64,000 nt of DNA from Salvator merianae (lineage: Eukaryota; Chordata; Lepidosauria; Squamata; Teiidae), in assembly GCA_003586115.2 (NCBI GenBank), contig QVOM02000057.1, forward strand, positions 7,230,054-7,294,053, given 5' to 3'. Position numbers and translations under genes: made by a program. Shown one piece after another: positions 1 to 8,899 of this stretch (the stretch's first letter is position 1; each line of letters begins with the position of its first letter). Under the pieces are notes generated by a model. It had not been told where the DNA came from. It made no database searches and was given only the letters and a program-made list of their open reading frames with translations.

Positions 1-49
1 CCAAAACCTTTTCCAGCAACTGCCTATTATTCTAAGTGGGTTTAGATCA

Positions 50-158
50 CAGGCTCCCGTGTGTGGATCCTCCAGAGGCTGTTGAACTCATTCGTACATT
101 TTGATGGGAGCTGTAGTTCCACCACATCTGGAGGCCCAAATCTGGGAATCTCTGGTTT
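50..158. mobile_element. hAT-like fold-back MITE fragment
   Basis: Inverted copies of CTCCAGA...GTTGAACT and GATGGGAGCTGTAGTTCC...CATCTGGAGG flank a short centre. The same pattern recurs at 14.85, 15.45, 31.84 and 51.64 kb. Confidence 0.55.
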
Positions 159-455
159 AGATATCGGGCTTAGACTCCACTGCTTTGCGCAGCTGGCAGA
201 AACCATTTTATCATTTTTAATCTCCTCCGAATCGTTAAATAGATTGCACTTTGGGATGGGAAGCCCTGATCTAAAGGGTTAGGGTAGGGGTCAAGGAAGC
301 AAAACCAAACCAAAACCCCACCACCCATTTCAATGCCCCCGCCAACGAATAAATCCCAGGCACAAGCAACCGGCTTGGACTGATCTGGATAAAGTATCTT
401 GTGGATCCACCCATGGGAGCCGCTAACGGGGACTGGCGTCCAACTGTCCACCCAC

Positions 456-602
456 CGTGCCAATTCTCCGATGGTCGCGCCCCGTGATCTCCTTTTGCTG
501 GTGCTCCCAGTCTGCCACCTCCTTTTGGCTGGGGAACGAGATGCCATAGATGCGTTGCAAGGGCTCCCTAGAGAGGTCCCTGTGCCAGTAGGTGGAGGAG
601 TT
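456..602 (-). CDS. TARS2: TARS2 coding exon (NSSTYWHRD to RDHRRIGT)
   Basis: The exon is 147 nt, phase 0 at both ends, with acceptor TTTGCCAG and donor ACG|GTGGGT. It encodes [17 protein letters not shown], then IYGISFP and GRDHRRIG, the linker between the editing and catalytic domains. It is the last TARS2 exon visible; the next one is beyond the left edge. Confidence 0.92.
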
Positions 603-3600
603 CTGGCAAAGCGAGGAGGAAAAGAAATTTAGCTCCCTGGTGGGAAGGAACAGAATCAACAGCAGGGACCGAGGACAAATGAAAAGATTCCCTGTACTTT
701 TCAACCAGCCAGACCCCAAGCGCCGGAAGAACTGAGAGATGAAATAACAAGACTAACAATTTGACCCGGCTAAAACAAAAGGGAAGAAAGATGGAAGAAA
801 CAATCTAGATGTCGTCAACCGTTGTGCATAAGGGGTAGATGGGGGAGCATCATTTTGTTGTTATGATTTGTTATTTCTGTTGTTATTTCTTTTGATGCAT
901 AAAAATTTTATTTAAAATAAATACTAAAAACAGAATTGACAGCAGGAGTCTTCCAGGTCAGAGCAAATCCCCGCTTGCCTCCACGACGGAATCCCTGTTA
1001 CTTAAAACTTCCTGTACTCCGAAGAGAAGCCGTGTTTCCATTTCTCTTATCCCTCTGTAAAACCTTTGGCAGCTGGTCATCACTACCCCATCATGAGGCA
1101 GTGAGTTCCACGAGGTAACAACATAAAACAGGTGAGGCAAAGTTTTCTCTATCTTACGGGGCCCTTCAGTAAACAAATAATAATTTAAAAATTCAACACC
1201 GTGCCATCGTATGGTGATTTGCTCCTCCGTAGCTGGAAAGAGATCTAGGACCCTCTCACCCAGGGAGAGCAGAAACGTGTGAACGGCACAGACAAAGCAG
1301 GGCACCCTGGGTAACCCTCGGGCAGAGGAGTCCGTTGCACCCACCTTCAAGAGTTTCAGTGCACAAATCTCCCCCGTGTGGCGGAGGTGGGGACCGTGGC
1401 AGAGGTCAACTAACGTTCCGCACCTGCATCAAGGAAGAAAGAAAATACATCTCAGGGCGATACAGCGGCAACCAAAAACGCAAAGAATTTCCGCCACGCT
1501 GCCCAGTAGAATTTACTACTACACAGATACGCTAATAAATATCCAAGTACTGAAGAGGAAGGATTGTGCTCAAATGTGTTTTGTGGCTGAAGGTGCCGTT
1601 GTAATCGGAAATAAGCCCACCTCTGAACATCGTGTATCCAATGTTCGCTTTACTCTGCATACAAAATAGTCCATTTTTATGGGAAAACGCAAAGGAAAAT
1701 GGTGCAGTTGCAGGCAAGGGGAGTGTTTATTTTAAAGGTTGTTTGCCTGCATGTGTGTAGGTATATATATATATTTTAAAGCCTGGAGAAAAAGAGAAAA
1801 AGAAAGCATTTAAAGTTCCCACCATGCAAAAAAGACAGACACGAACGTCCCCCGGATTCACCTCCTGGAGGCTTAAACAGGACTCATGGAACAAACAATT
1901 TTCTCACACTCCCAGGCATGTTCAGGAGCAGGTTAAGGCCAGGAGGCAGTTTGTGCTTCTCTCACCTGTACACAGTAGCAGTCGGAGAGTTCACCTTCTC
2001 ACTAATAAGCTCCAGTTTGAATTTATTATGCTGCGGAGACACAAACAGGGAAGGTTTTGCCATCTGGGCTCAGTAGCACTACAGCACTTAAAAATGAGAC
2101 AAATATTCACACAAAACAGAAGTGCAGAAGATCTGTGATTTGAGAGGGAGAAAAAAGAAAATCAGGAATTAAAATAAACTCTTCCTGTGTTACTCCATCC
2201 CCCGAAAAACTGATGGAAAAAACTCTCCTTTTATTGTTCTCCCTCTTATTTCTGAACGTAACCAGTAAAACATAGACACACACAGAAAACTATTTAAAGT
2301 GTGACAATTTAAAATCTAACTAATCTTTTTGCTGAAAAAGCTGGTAGAAATACGAAAACTCTTTGCAGCCCGCTTAACAGGTAAGCAGAGAAGAAAAGGA
2401 AATGTATCTCTTTATAAGCAACTGTTTCAGTTTGAGGTGCCCACACCAAAAAAGCTCTGCACTTTCAGCTGACTGCTTGTGAGGTCAACTTGTGAAAACA
2501 GGGGTTAAGGCAATCCTTCAAAGCTCTCTGTCTTGGCCCGAAAGGTTTAGTATAGGCGGGACCCATTTTTTACTGAAGCTTTGAGATTTTTAAAACTCTG
2601 AAAAAATCAAGAATGAAATGGAGGCTGCTGTTTGCCTGCCAGTAATTAGGCTCTGAAGCACAGTGATACTATTACAATTAACGCTCATTGACAAAAGTGC
2701 TCATCTTCCTCCAGAAATTCAGGTTAACGTTCTTCTAACAACAACGCCACATCCTGTAGCCACAGATTCCACAGATGACAAACCTTTGCATCCAGCTCAG
2801 AAACCAGGTCACTTGTCAAAACAGCAAAAAAAAACCCTTGGGAACCAGTTCCTAGACGCTGCAATTAAGAAGTCCAGCACCTTGGAAGCATGGAAATGTC
2901 AGTGGGAGAGCTGATCACCTCACAAGTATACTCTCCAAGCATCCTTTGAAAAGAACTAATTGCAGGCCAGAAGCGGCTTGGTCACACAGGAAGTACGGCC
3001 TAGGAATGGAATTCCTTAAAAAGAAGAAATACTGGGCACTAGAAATATGGAAGAACTTCCAGATATACAGACTGGCTGGGTTTATAAGCTGCAGCTGCAG
3101 TTCAGAGGAGGGGCAAGAAACTTCTCTTCTGTTTCCAAAGAGTTCAAAGTGACAATTATTATTCCCTTCTCCTTCACTCATCCCCACAACAGCCCTGCAA
3201 GGTAGGCCAAGTAGTTATGACAGGCCCAGGGTCCCTGAGTCAGCTTTCACGTTTCAGAGGGGATCTGAACCTAGATCTCCTGGGTCTTCACTCCTGATAT
3301 TCTAGTTATTTTAAAATATTTACTTTCTGCCCTTCCAACTGAAGGTTTACAGTGTGAAACCAAGTAAACCATCATCAGAGTGTAGCACTCATTCACCCAG
3401 TGTTTAACCAGGTGCTGAAAACTATATAACGTTGGTGTGTGGCAGGAAGACTACTCCAGAACCTGGGGGCCACCACAGAAAAGACCTGCTTTTCACATGC
3501 TGCCATCCACTAAAACTCTGGGGATGATGCAACTACAAGGAGGACCTCACCACATGATGTACAAAAAAACCCAGAAGTCACAGGATTCACACCTTAAAGA

Positions 3601-6600
3601 GCTCCATCAGATCCTGACGGGAAACTTCTAAACGCTCAAATGGATGCTTTGCGTCAACAATTTGCTTGCAGATTTCCTCCAACACTGGCAGATCTTCATT
3701 AATCACAGTCCTGGGGGAAAAAGCTCTTTGTGAACTATGGAGCCATCTCTGGGTGACTCAAGAAACTGCAAGAGGACCAGACCCACAATGCTTTAGGAAT
3801 TTAAACAATAAATACATTTCATCTGATTAACCAGTCTCTCCAGCCATTTGAGGGAGACATACGTAACTTTTTATATTCTTGAAGTCTTTCTGTTCCAGCT
3901 GGATACAAATTAATTCCCCAATTCTTTTTCCCTTAAGTACAATGCCTTTTTTTTGACAGCGAGTCTGGGGGCCTAGAAACGTTCTATCACCCACCCGCCA
4001 CATTCCAGATTACCTCTTCTTGTCCAGGTACAGGTCATAAAAGAAGCCATTTTCTGTACTGGGACCGCGACACAGCAGGGCACCATAAAAATGCTCAGCA
4101 GCATAACCCAACACGTGGGCACTGGAGTGCCAAAAAAGCTGAGAGAAACATTTGGAGAGAGGGGGTGGTTATCATTCTGCAGATTCAATAGAGGTCACCC
4201 TTGACTTGATGGCCTCAGGGAGATCAGAAGAACAGAGCCAGACCTGAGCCCCGAATATCCTTCCATACAGACTTGGCCATACATTAAGATCACCTGGAGA
4301 GGCCTTTTTGGCAATGCCATTGCCCTCAGAAACTGAAGGGGTAGGGACCCATGACAGAGCCTCCTCTTTGATGACCCCCCCAGGCTCTTCCTTTTGAGAT
4401 AACATCAAGCACAATTCTTCTACACATACAAGCGGGTGAGGAAAACAGACCTCTTTACCCAGGTCTCCTCCTTCTCCGAGTAATGTACTGTTTTTAATTG
4501 CTTTTAATTTTGCTTTTGTGTATTTTAATTGCTATAATCAGGATACAGAACAGGATATCAATCTAATTATTAAATAAATACAGATGAAAGTAAAGAAAAA
4601 ACTCAGCCTAAATGTGCAGTTTAAAGCTACAAAGGTCAGAAGCAAAAGTCCAGGGAAAGATATATGAACGGAATAAAATTATACACTTTTCAGTGCCTAG
4701 TTATTTTATTTCATTCATTCATTTTAAAAGGAACAAAGTATTTATTACAGTCTAAAACCAACATAAAACAATAAACTCAAAATAAAACAATGCTAGAGAT
4801 ATACACAGTAATCACCACAGAACAGAACGGAACAGAAAGCTGCAAATTAAAACATCTTCCACACAGTAATAGGCAACGTAGATCGGACAGAATTCCCATC
4901 CCTACTCACTGCCTGTCCATCCCGGGAGCCGAAATCCAGGAAGTCCAAGCAAGCATCGCCCTCTAGTGGCCGGTCCAAGTCACGCAGGGTCCCGTTCACC
5001 CGCGCGGTCACTGCTGCCCTGGCCACATCCTGGCTAGAAAAGCAGGAAGGTGTAAGAGAGAGACTGGTTGCCCATTGGGCTACAAACGCAAGAGGTAATG
5101 GGCTGGACGTGCCCACAGACTGAAGCAGGATCCAGACAAGGTGAAGAAACTGCATGATGTGGGCTGGCGAGTCCATGAAATGGAGAGGCATCATGTTCTT
5201 AATGGGGTTGGCATTGCCCTGGAAGGAGCAGGGGTGTAGTTTGGGGATACTCCTGCATTCATGGCTGTCCCTGGGGGCTCAGGTGGCAGCGGAGGCCACG
5301 AATGCCCACGCCTGACTCAGGCTTGTTCACCCAGTCCAGCCCTTACTGGTAGCCTCCAGACCGGACAACGGCAGTGCACTTTGTGTGAGACTGCCCTTAA
5401 AGACGATTCAGAAGCTGCTATCCTTGCAGAATACAGCACCAAGGCAGCTGCTGCCAGATGCACATCACACCACTTTTAAAGAAAAACACACAGATTTCCA
5501 GTTTGCTACTGAGCCAGACTGAAGGCTCTGGCGTTGATTTATAAAGCTATAAGCAACTTGGACTCCAAATACCTAAAGAAGTGCCTCCTCTCATAACAGA
5601 TCTGCCTGGCCACTAAGATCTGTGGAAGGGACCCTCTTGCTGTGCAGCAGTCAGTGGCTGGGGACATGTGAGCAGGACCTTCTCTGTGGTGGCCCCCAGA
5701 TTGTGGAATGATCTCCCCTCTATGCAGATGAGTCTAGCCCCATTTGTGCATACTTTTAGATGTATGGTGAAGATACATCTCTTTACTCTAGCCTTTTGGA
5801 GAAGAGGGAGCTCGCCTTCCCCCTCGAGGCAATTAATTAATTAGTTTTGGATTTATTGAAATATGCCATGAGAAGAGGAGAGACACAGAATTGGATTGCA
5901 GAGCCTGTCACGGATGCCATGTAGGAGGCATTCTAACAGTCTCCAAAATACTTGCTTCCACCAGAAGAGTTTCGGCACTTACAGTGGAGACAGAATCTGC
6001 CTCAGCTGTTGCAAGTTTTCACCCTCGTCTACCTCTGCCACCCTTCTTAAGTGCCCACTGCCAACATTCCGGGAAAGAAAATACTGAAGAACAAACGAGA
6101 CGGGAGACATTAAGTCAGGATTAAATGTCAAATCACCTGATCTGCAACGCCACCTGATATGGAGTTGTTTTCCAAGCGATTCCACTTATATTTTTTCCGC
6201 CTGGCAGAGAAATCCGAATTGGCCGGCTCTCTCTATGAGCTCGCTCAGCGCACTGTTCCTCCGCAGCAGCTTTCAGCTTCTAATAAAATGCCAAGCGCTC
6301 GGCAATACAGGAAGGAAGAGCACCTGCCTAAAATATGAAATACAGTAGAGGGTCAATTCTCATCAACAGAGATGAAAAAATATGCAACTGTGGACAGAAG
6401 GACTGCTCTGAATCATGCCTGCTCTTAATCACTGCAGCCAACTCATGTACATAAGAACCTAAGAGAAGCCTTGTTGGATCAGGCCACGGCCCACCTAGGC
6501 CAGCATCCTGTCTCACACAGTGGTCACCAATTGCTTCTGGGCATCCCAAGCTAGAAGATGAAGGTAAATATCCTCACCTGTTCTCGACTCCCTGCAAATG

Positions 6601-8361
6601 GCCTTTAGAGGCATCCTGCCTGTCTCTCCAACCTGGAGGTAGTACCTGGGCATCCATTCTACTAGCCATAGATACACCTGTTCTCTATCAATTGAGAGAA
6701 GCCCTGATGGATCAGACCACAGCCCACCTAGTCCAGCATCCTGTCTTACACAGTGGCCCACCAATTGCTTCCAGGCATTCTCAAGCACCTGCAAAGATAT
6801 GGGGGGGTTGTCCTGCATGAAATCACTGGATTTTTCTATCTGCATGCCAAAGGTACATCTGCACTTTGGCTCAGCAGGTATACAAAGTTACCTCACATTT
6901 ATTGATGCCGTTTAAAACAATGAAACCATGGGGTACCTTTACCTACAAAGGCACATAAGATAAAAGAGAAACTCGGGACAGAGTTATCCTTAGAATCCAG
7001 GAATATATGCAGCCTCCTGACCTTAATTTAGAAAGAGATGAAGACTTTGTTTAATTCTCAAGTGTAAATTACTATTCTGAATATTCCTCATCATCAAATT
7101 AGATGTGTCCAGAGGGACACCCTTATCAAGAGAACCATTTAGAGCTTTTGTTGCTCATACTACGCGAACATTCCCCTCTTTCAGGAATGCAGGCAGTATC
7201 ACTATAAAACAGTGATGTTTTAAAAGATTTGCAGGATGAGAGAACTTTTAAGATTGCAATAAGTTATGTTTGAGAGAAAGACGGAAGGAAGGACTATATA
7301 GCAACCAAGTATGTATTCTTTCACTGATGAAAGTATGAAGAAAATTTGTAATTGTGCACTGGATTTAGCAGATGTTCAAATGCACTTCATTATGTTATAT
7401 TATTAACCGTGTTATGCTCCGTGCACTATTGCTAGGTCCAATTTAAAACACCAGCTTTAACCTTGACAGTTACCTAGAAAAGCCCTTTATGTGTCTACTC
7501 AAAATTTTAAGTTCTCCATGAAGTCCTAAACTGGGGGACACAACCCCATGAACTGAGGCAAAAGGCTACAAAACAAAGGGTCTTTTCCTAGGTGGCCCCC
7601 AGGCTATGGAAAAGCTTTACCAGTGAGACCAGCCTGGCACTCCTGTTATGGTCTTTTGGGGCAAAAGGGGAAACAATTTTATTTATCAAGCCTTTGCTAC
7701 GCACGCACTCCAATAAAGCTTTAGAAGAGCAAAACCTAGACTTCAGCTTTCGATTTCAAATATGTGAGAATACAGTTCAGCCACGCCGCACTTTCTCTTT
7801 TCTGAGCCAGCAAAGAAACATGACAAGATCTGTTGGAGAAAGAGAAAGAGGGTCCAAACGAAGAGGCCAACATTTTGTGGGGCTTTCGAACTTAAACAGA
7901 TAAACACTGGGCACCTAACACCCCAGAGATAACAGTGGTGGAAAAGAAACAACTCTGAATGAGAGACATTGCAATGCCAGGAGACAGAAGAGTAAACAAC
8001 AACAACAAAAAATGGAGAAGACACCTACAAGTCCAATAGGAACGATTTGGGCAAAGGAAAGTTAACAGTAGGGCCCAGCCCTGTATCTCTGTGCTCTCAA
8101 GACCTTTCACAATGGGCAAGCAAAACCCAGCTCCCCACCCCCCTTGCAATGAAGGAAGGCCTCACCTGTTGAATTTCTGCACCTCATACAGGAAAGCCCT
8201 GGGGATGAGAAGCTGGAGCCACCTCCAAACCCCAAGAGACAGATAGCCTACTTACCCAAATTCTAAATATGGTTTTTAAGAAAAAGCCAACAGACCCTGT
8301 ATAACCTGCAGAGCTGCCTCTGGGCCGCCCAGCTCCCCCTCCAGGGCCAAAGGACCTTCAT
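456..8361 (-). CDS. TARS2: Mitochondrial threonyl-tRNA synthetase, 5' half of split gene (partial)
   Basis: This gene charges mitochondrial tRNA-Thr with threonine in the matrix. Secure coding exons are 6137-6279, 4910-5033, 4014-4138, 3593-3710, 1966-2030, 1345-1423 and 456-602; the first coding exon near 8361 is tentative. In order they encode a TGS domain ([33 protein letters not shown]), the second additional (editing) domain with its HxxxH motif ([15 protein letters not shown]), and the cysteine/histidine segment [17 protein letters not shown], ending at RDHRRIGT. The class II catalytic core and anticodon domain lie left of base 1. Splice phases agree across all seven secure exons. Some residues resemble cytosolic TARS1 (NKFK, TVYRCG), but the position beside RPRD2 and the TARS2-like [10 protein letters not shown] support TARS2. 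This assignment is confident; the N-terminus is not. Confidence 0.9.
1020..1260 (+). mobile_element. CR1/L2-like ancient LINE fragment
   Basis: The phrase GCTGGTCATCACTACCCCATCATGAGGCAGTGAGTTCCA matches the common sauropsid LINE 3' segment of the type GTGGCCATCACTAC...GTGAATTCCACAG. It lies in a TARS2 intron and is degenerate. The family name is from memory. Confidence 0.5.
1345..1423 (-). CDS. TARS2: TARS2 coding exon ([17 protein letters not shown])
   Basis: The exon is 79 nt, with acceptor ATGCAG and donor AAG|GTGGGT. It encodes [20 protein letters not shown] and then LKLLK. The Cys and His of the DLCxGPH segment belong to the editing-site signature of class II ThrRS. The first base completes a codon begun in the upstream exon. 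Confidence 0.92.
1966..2030 (-). CDS. TARS2: TARS2 coding exon ([13 protein letters not shown])
   Basis: The exon is 65 nt, with acceptor CCGCAG and donor ACAG|GTGAGA. It encodes [20 protein letters not shown] and Y. It is short but sits in phase between the LMELFK exon and the CGTLVDLC exon and aligns with the DNPFKLHLIEEKV region of the family. Confidence 0.9.
3182..3310 (+). repeat. MIR/L2-end-like repeat
   Basis: ACAACAGCCCTGCAAGGTAGG followed by a GGGGATCTGAACCTAGATCTCCTGGGTC segment is the typical short-element pattern. Related pieces lie at 51.21 and 53.43 kb. Confidence 0.5.
3311..3580 (-). mobile_element. LINE 3'-end remnant (antisense on plus)
   Basis: The plus strand shows ATTTACTTTCTGCCCTTCC...GAAGGTTTACAG and then CCAGAACCTGGGGGCCACCA, the reversed 3' tail of a common squamate LINE. 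The block at 52.86 kb has the same order. Confidence 0.5.
3593..3710 (-). CDS. TARS2: TARS2 coding exon ([17 protein letters not shown])
   Basis: The exon is 118 nt, with acceptor TTCCCCCAG and donor AAG|GTGTGA. It encodes [20 protein letters not shown] and then [19 protein letters not shown], the helical part of the editing domain. Confidence 0.92.
4014..4138 (-). CDS. TARS2: TARS2 coding exon with HxxxH editing motif
   Basis: The exon is 125 nt, with acceptor CTCTCAG and donor AGAG|GTAATC. It begins [19 protein letters not shown] and continues through [26 protein letters not shown] is the conserved HxxxH motif of the ThrRS editing domain. Confidence 0.95.
4910..5033 (-). CDS. TARS2: TARS2 coding exon (TGS domain, second half)
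   Basis: The exon is 124 nt, with acceptor TTTTCTAG and donor GCA|GTGAGT. It encodes [20 protein letters not shown] and then [20 protein letters not shown], the end of the TGS domain. Confidence 0.94.
5520..5870 (+). mobile_element. L2/CR1-type LINE ORF2 C-terminal remnant
   Basis: Frames on the plus strand read [13 protein letters not shown] and [16 protein letters not shown], matching the reverse-transcriptase C-terminal pattern (VxAPRLWNxLP...FKxxLKTxLF) of the L2/CR1 group. Frameshifts break it. It sits in a TARS2 intron. Confidence 0.65.
6137..6279 (-). CDS. TARS2: TARS2 coding exon (TGS domain, first half)
   Basis: The exon is 143 nt, with acceptor TTTTATTAG and donor ATCAG|GTGATT. 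It encodes [37 protein letters not shown] and [10 protein letters not shown]. No initiator precedes it, so it is internal. It starts in phase 0, which limits what the upstream exon can be. Confidence 0.9.
6447..6850 (-). repeat. Two tandem units of a reptilian SINE-like repeat
   Basis: Two head-to-tail units start near 6447 and 6690 (TAAGAACCTAAGAGAAGCC and ATTGAGAGAAGCCCTGATGG), each with GGATCAG, CCAGCATCCTGTCT and CACAGTGG. They are the reverse complement of the arrangement at 29.48 kb. Confidence 0.75.
7540..7760 (+). mobile_element. L2/CR1-type LINE ORF2 C-terminal remnant
   Basis: The plus frame reads [20 protein letters not shown] and [10 protein letters not shown], the same APRLWxSxxxE...LF signature as at 5.7 and 63.4 kb. 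It is a truncated relic in the TARS2 intron. Confidence 0.6.
8306..8361 (-). CDS. TARS2: Probable first coding exon of TARS2 (presequence), tentative
   Basis: The minus strand reads [18 protein letters not shown] from an ATG at 8361, just inside the CpG-rich promoter. It is basic, acid-free and tryptophan-rich, as suits a mitochondrial presequence. Further in-frame ATGs lie upstream, up to 8511, so the start is not fixed. A donor CAG|GTTATA ends the exon at 8306 but leaves phase 2, which does not join the exon at 6279. Either a donor slightly downstream (AGG|GTCTGT, phase 0, adding LYR) or a small extra exon is needed. Confidence 0.45.
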
Positions 8362-8800
8362 CTTCTGGGAACCCCGCGTCCAGACCTCAATGCCCATGCG
8401 ACAACCACGGCCTGCCGCCCCTCTGTCAGCTCCACGCCACCCTCTGGTAAACGCAATCTGAACCGCAGCAGTAACAGCAGCAGCGTCCGTGTTCCCTTGC
8501 AAAGCGTGCAAAAGCCAGCTTGCATGGGCGGAGCCTCGTTACTGCGCGCTGATTGCCCGCCTCTTGCAAAAAGGAAGCGAATGCCCATTGGTCGCTCTGG
8601 TAGCCACTGGGCTTTTTCCTCTCGGAAGGTGTCTCTCGCTTTCCTTCCCCCCTCCCTACTGCAACAAGGTCCACGGAGCGAAAGTTCCGCCTCCGCTTTT
8701 GGATTCAGACTCAAGAGCCCCGAATCACGCCAGGCTTCGTAAGGAAACGCATCATATTGCAAAGAGACGGCTGTCTGCAAAGGAAATATTATTTTTATGC
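8362..8800 (-). promoter_or_regulatory. TARS2: TARS2 promoter / CpG-rich region
   Basis: CpG density rises sharply here compared with both flanks. On the minus strand there is a CCAAT box (ATTGG on plus at 8587-8591), and GC-box-like GGGCGG and GCGCGC stretches lie nearby. This suits a TATA-less housekeeping start around 8.4-8.55 kb. The transcription start itself is inferred. Confidence 0.6.
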
Positions 8801-8899
8801 TTTTGAGCGCCTCATCAGCCTTTCCCTTGTTTCAAAAACTATTGCATGCAGCCCGAGTCGTTATTTTACACCCTTTTTTCCTGCAAAGTGGAACTCTTA

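Noticed and set aside
958..1350. 130-codon minus-strand frame
   Set aside because: Most of it overlaps a LINE-like fragment in antisense and the TARS2 exon in another frame. There is no protein homology of its own.
4172..4414. 80-codon minus-strand frame next to a TARS2 exon
   Set aside because: It is intronic and bounded by the exon acceptor at 4139-4140. The peptide looks repeat-derived and is not in phase with TARS2.
5979..6185. Exon-like minus-strand frame with an AG before it and GTAAGT after it
   Set aside because: The peptide ([20 protein letters not shown]) matches nothing in TARS2, and the neighbouring TARS2 exons already join in phase without it.
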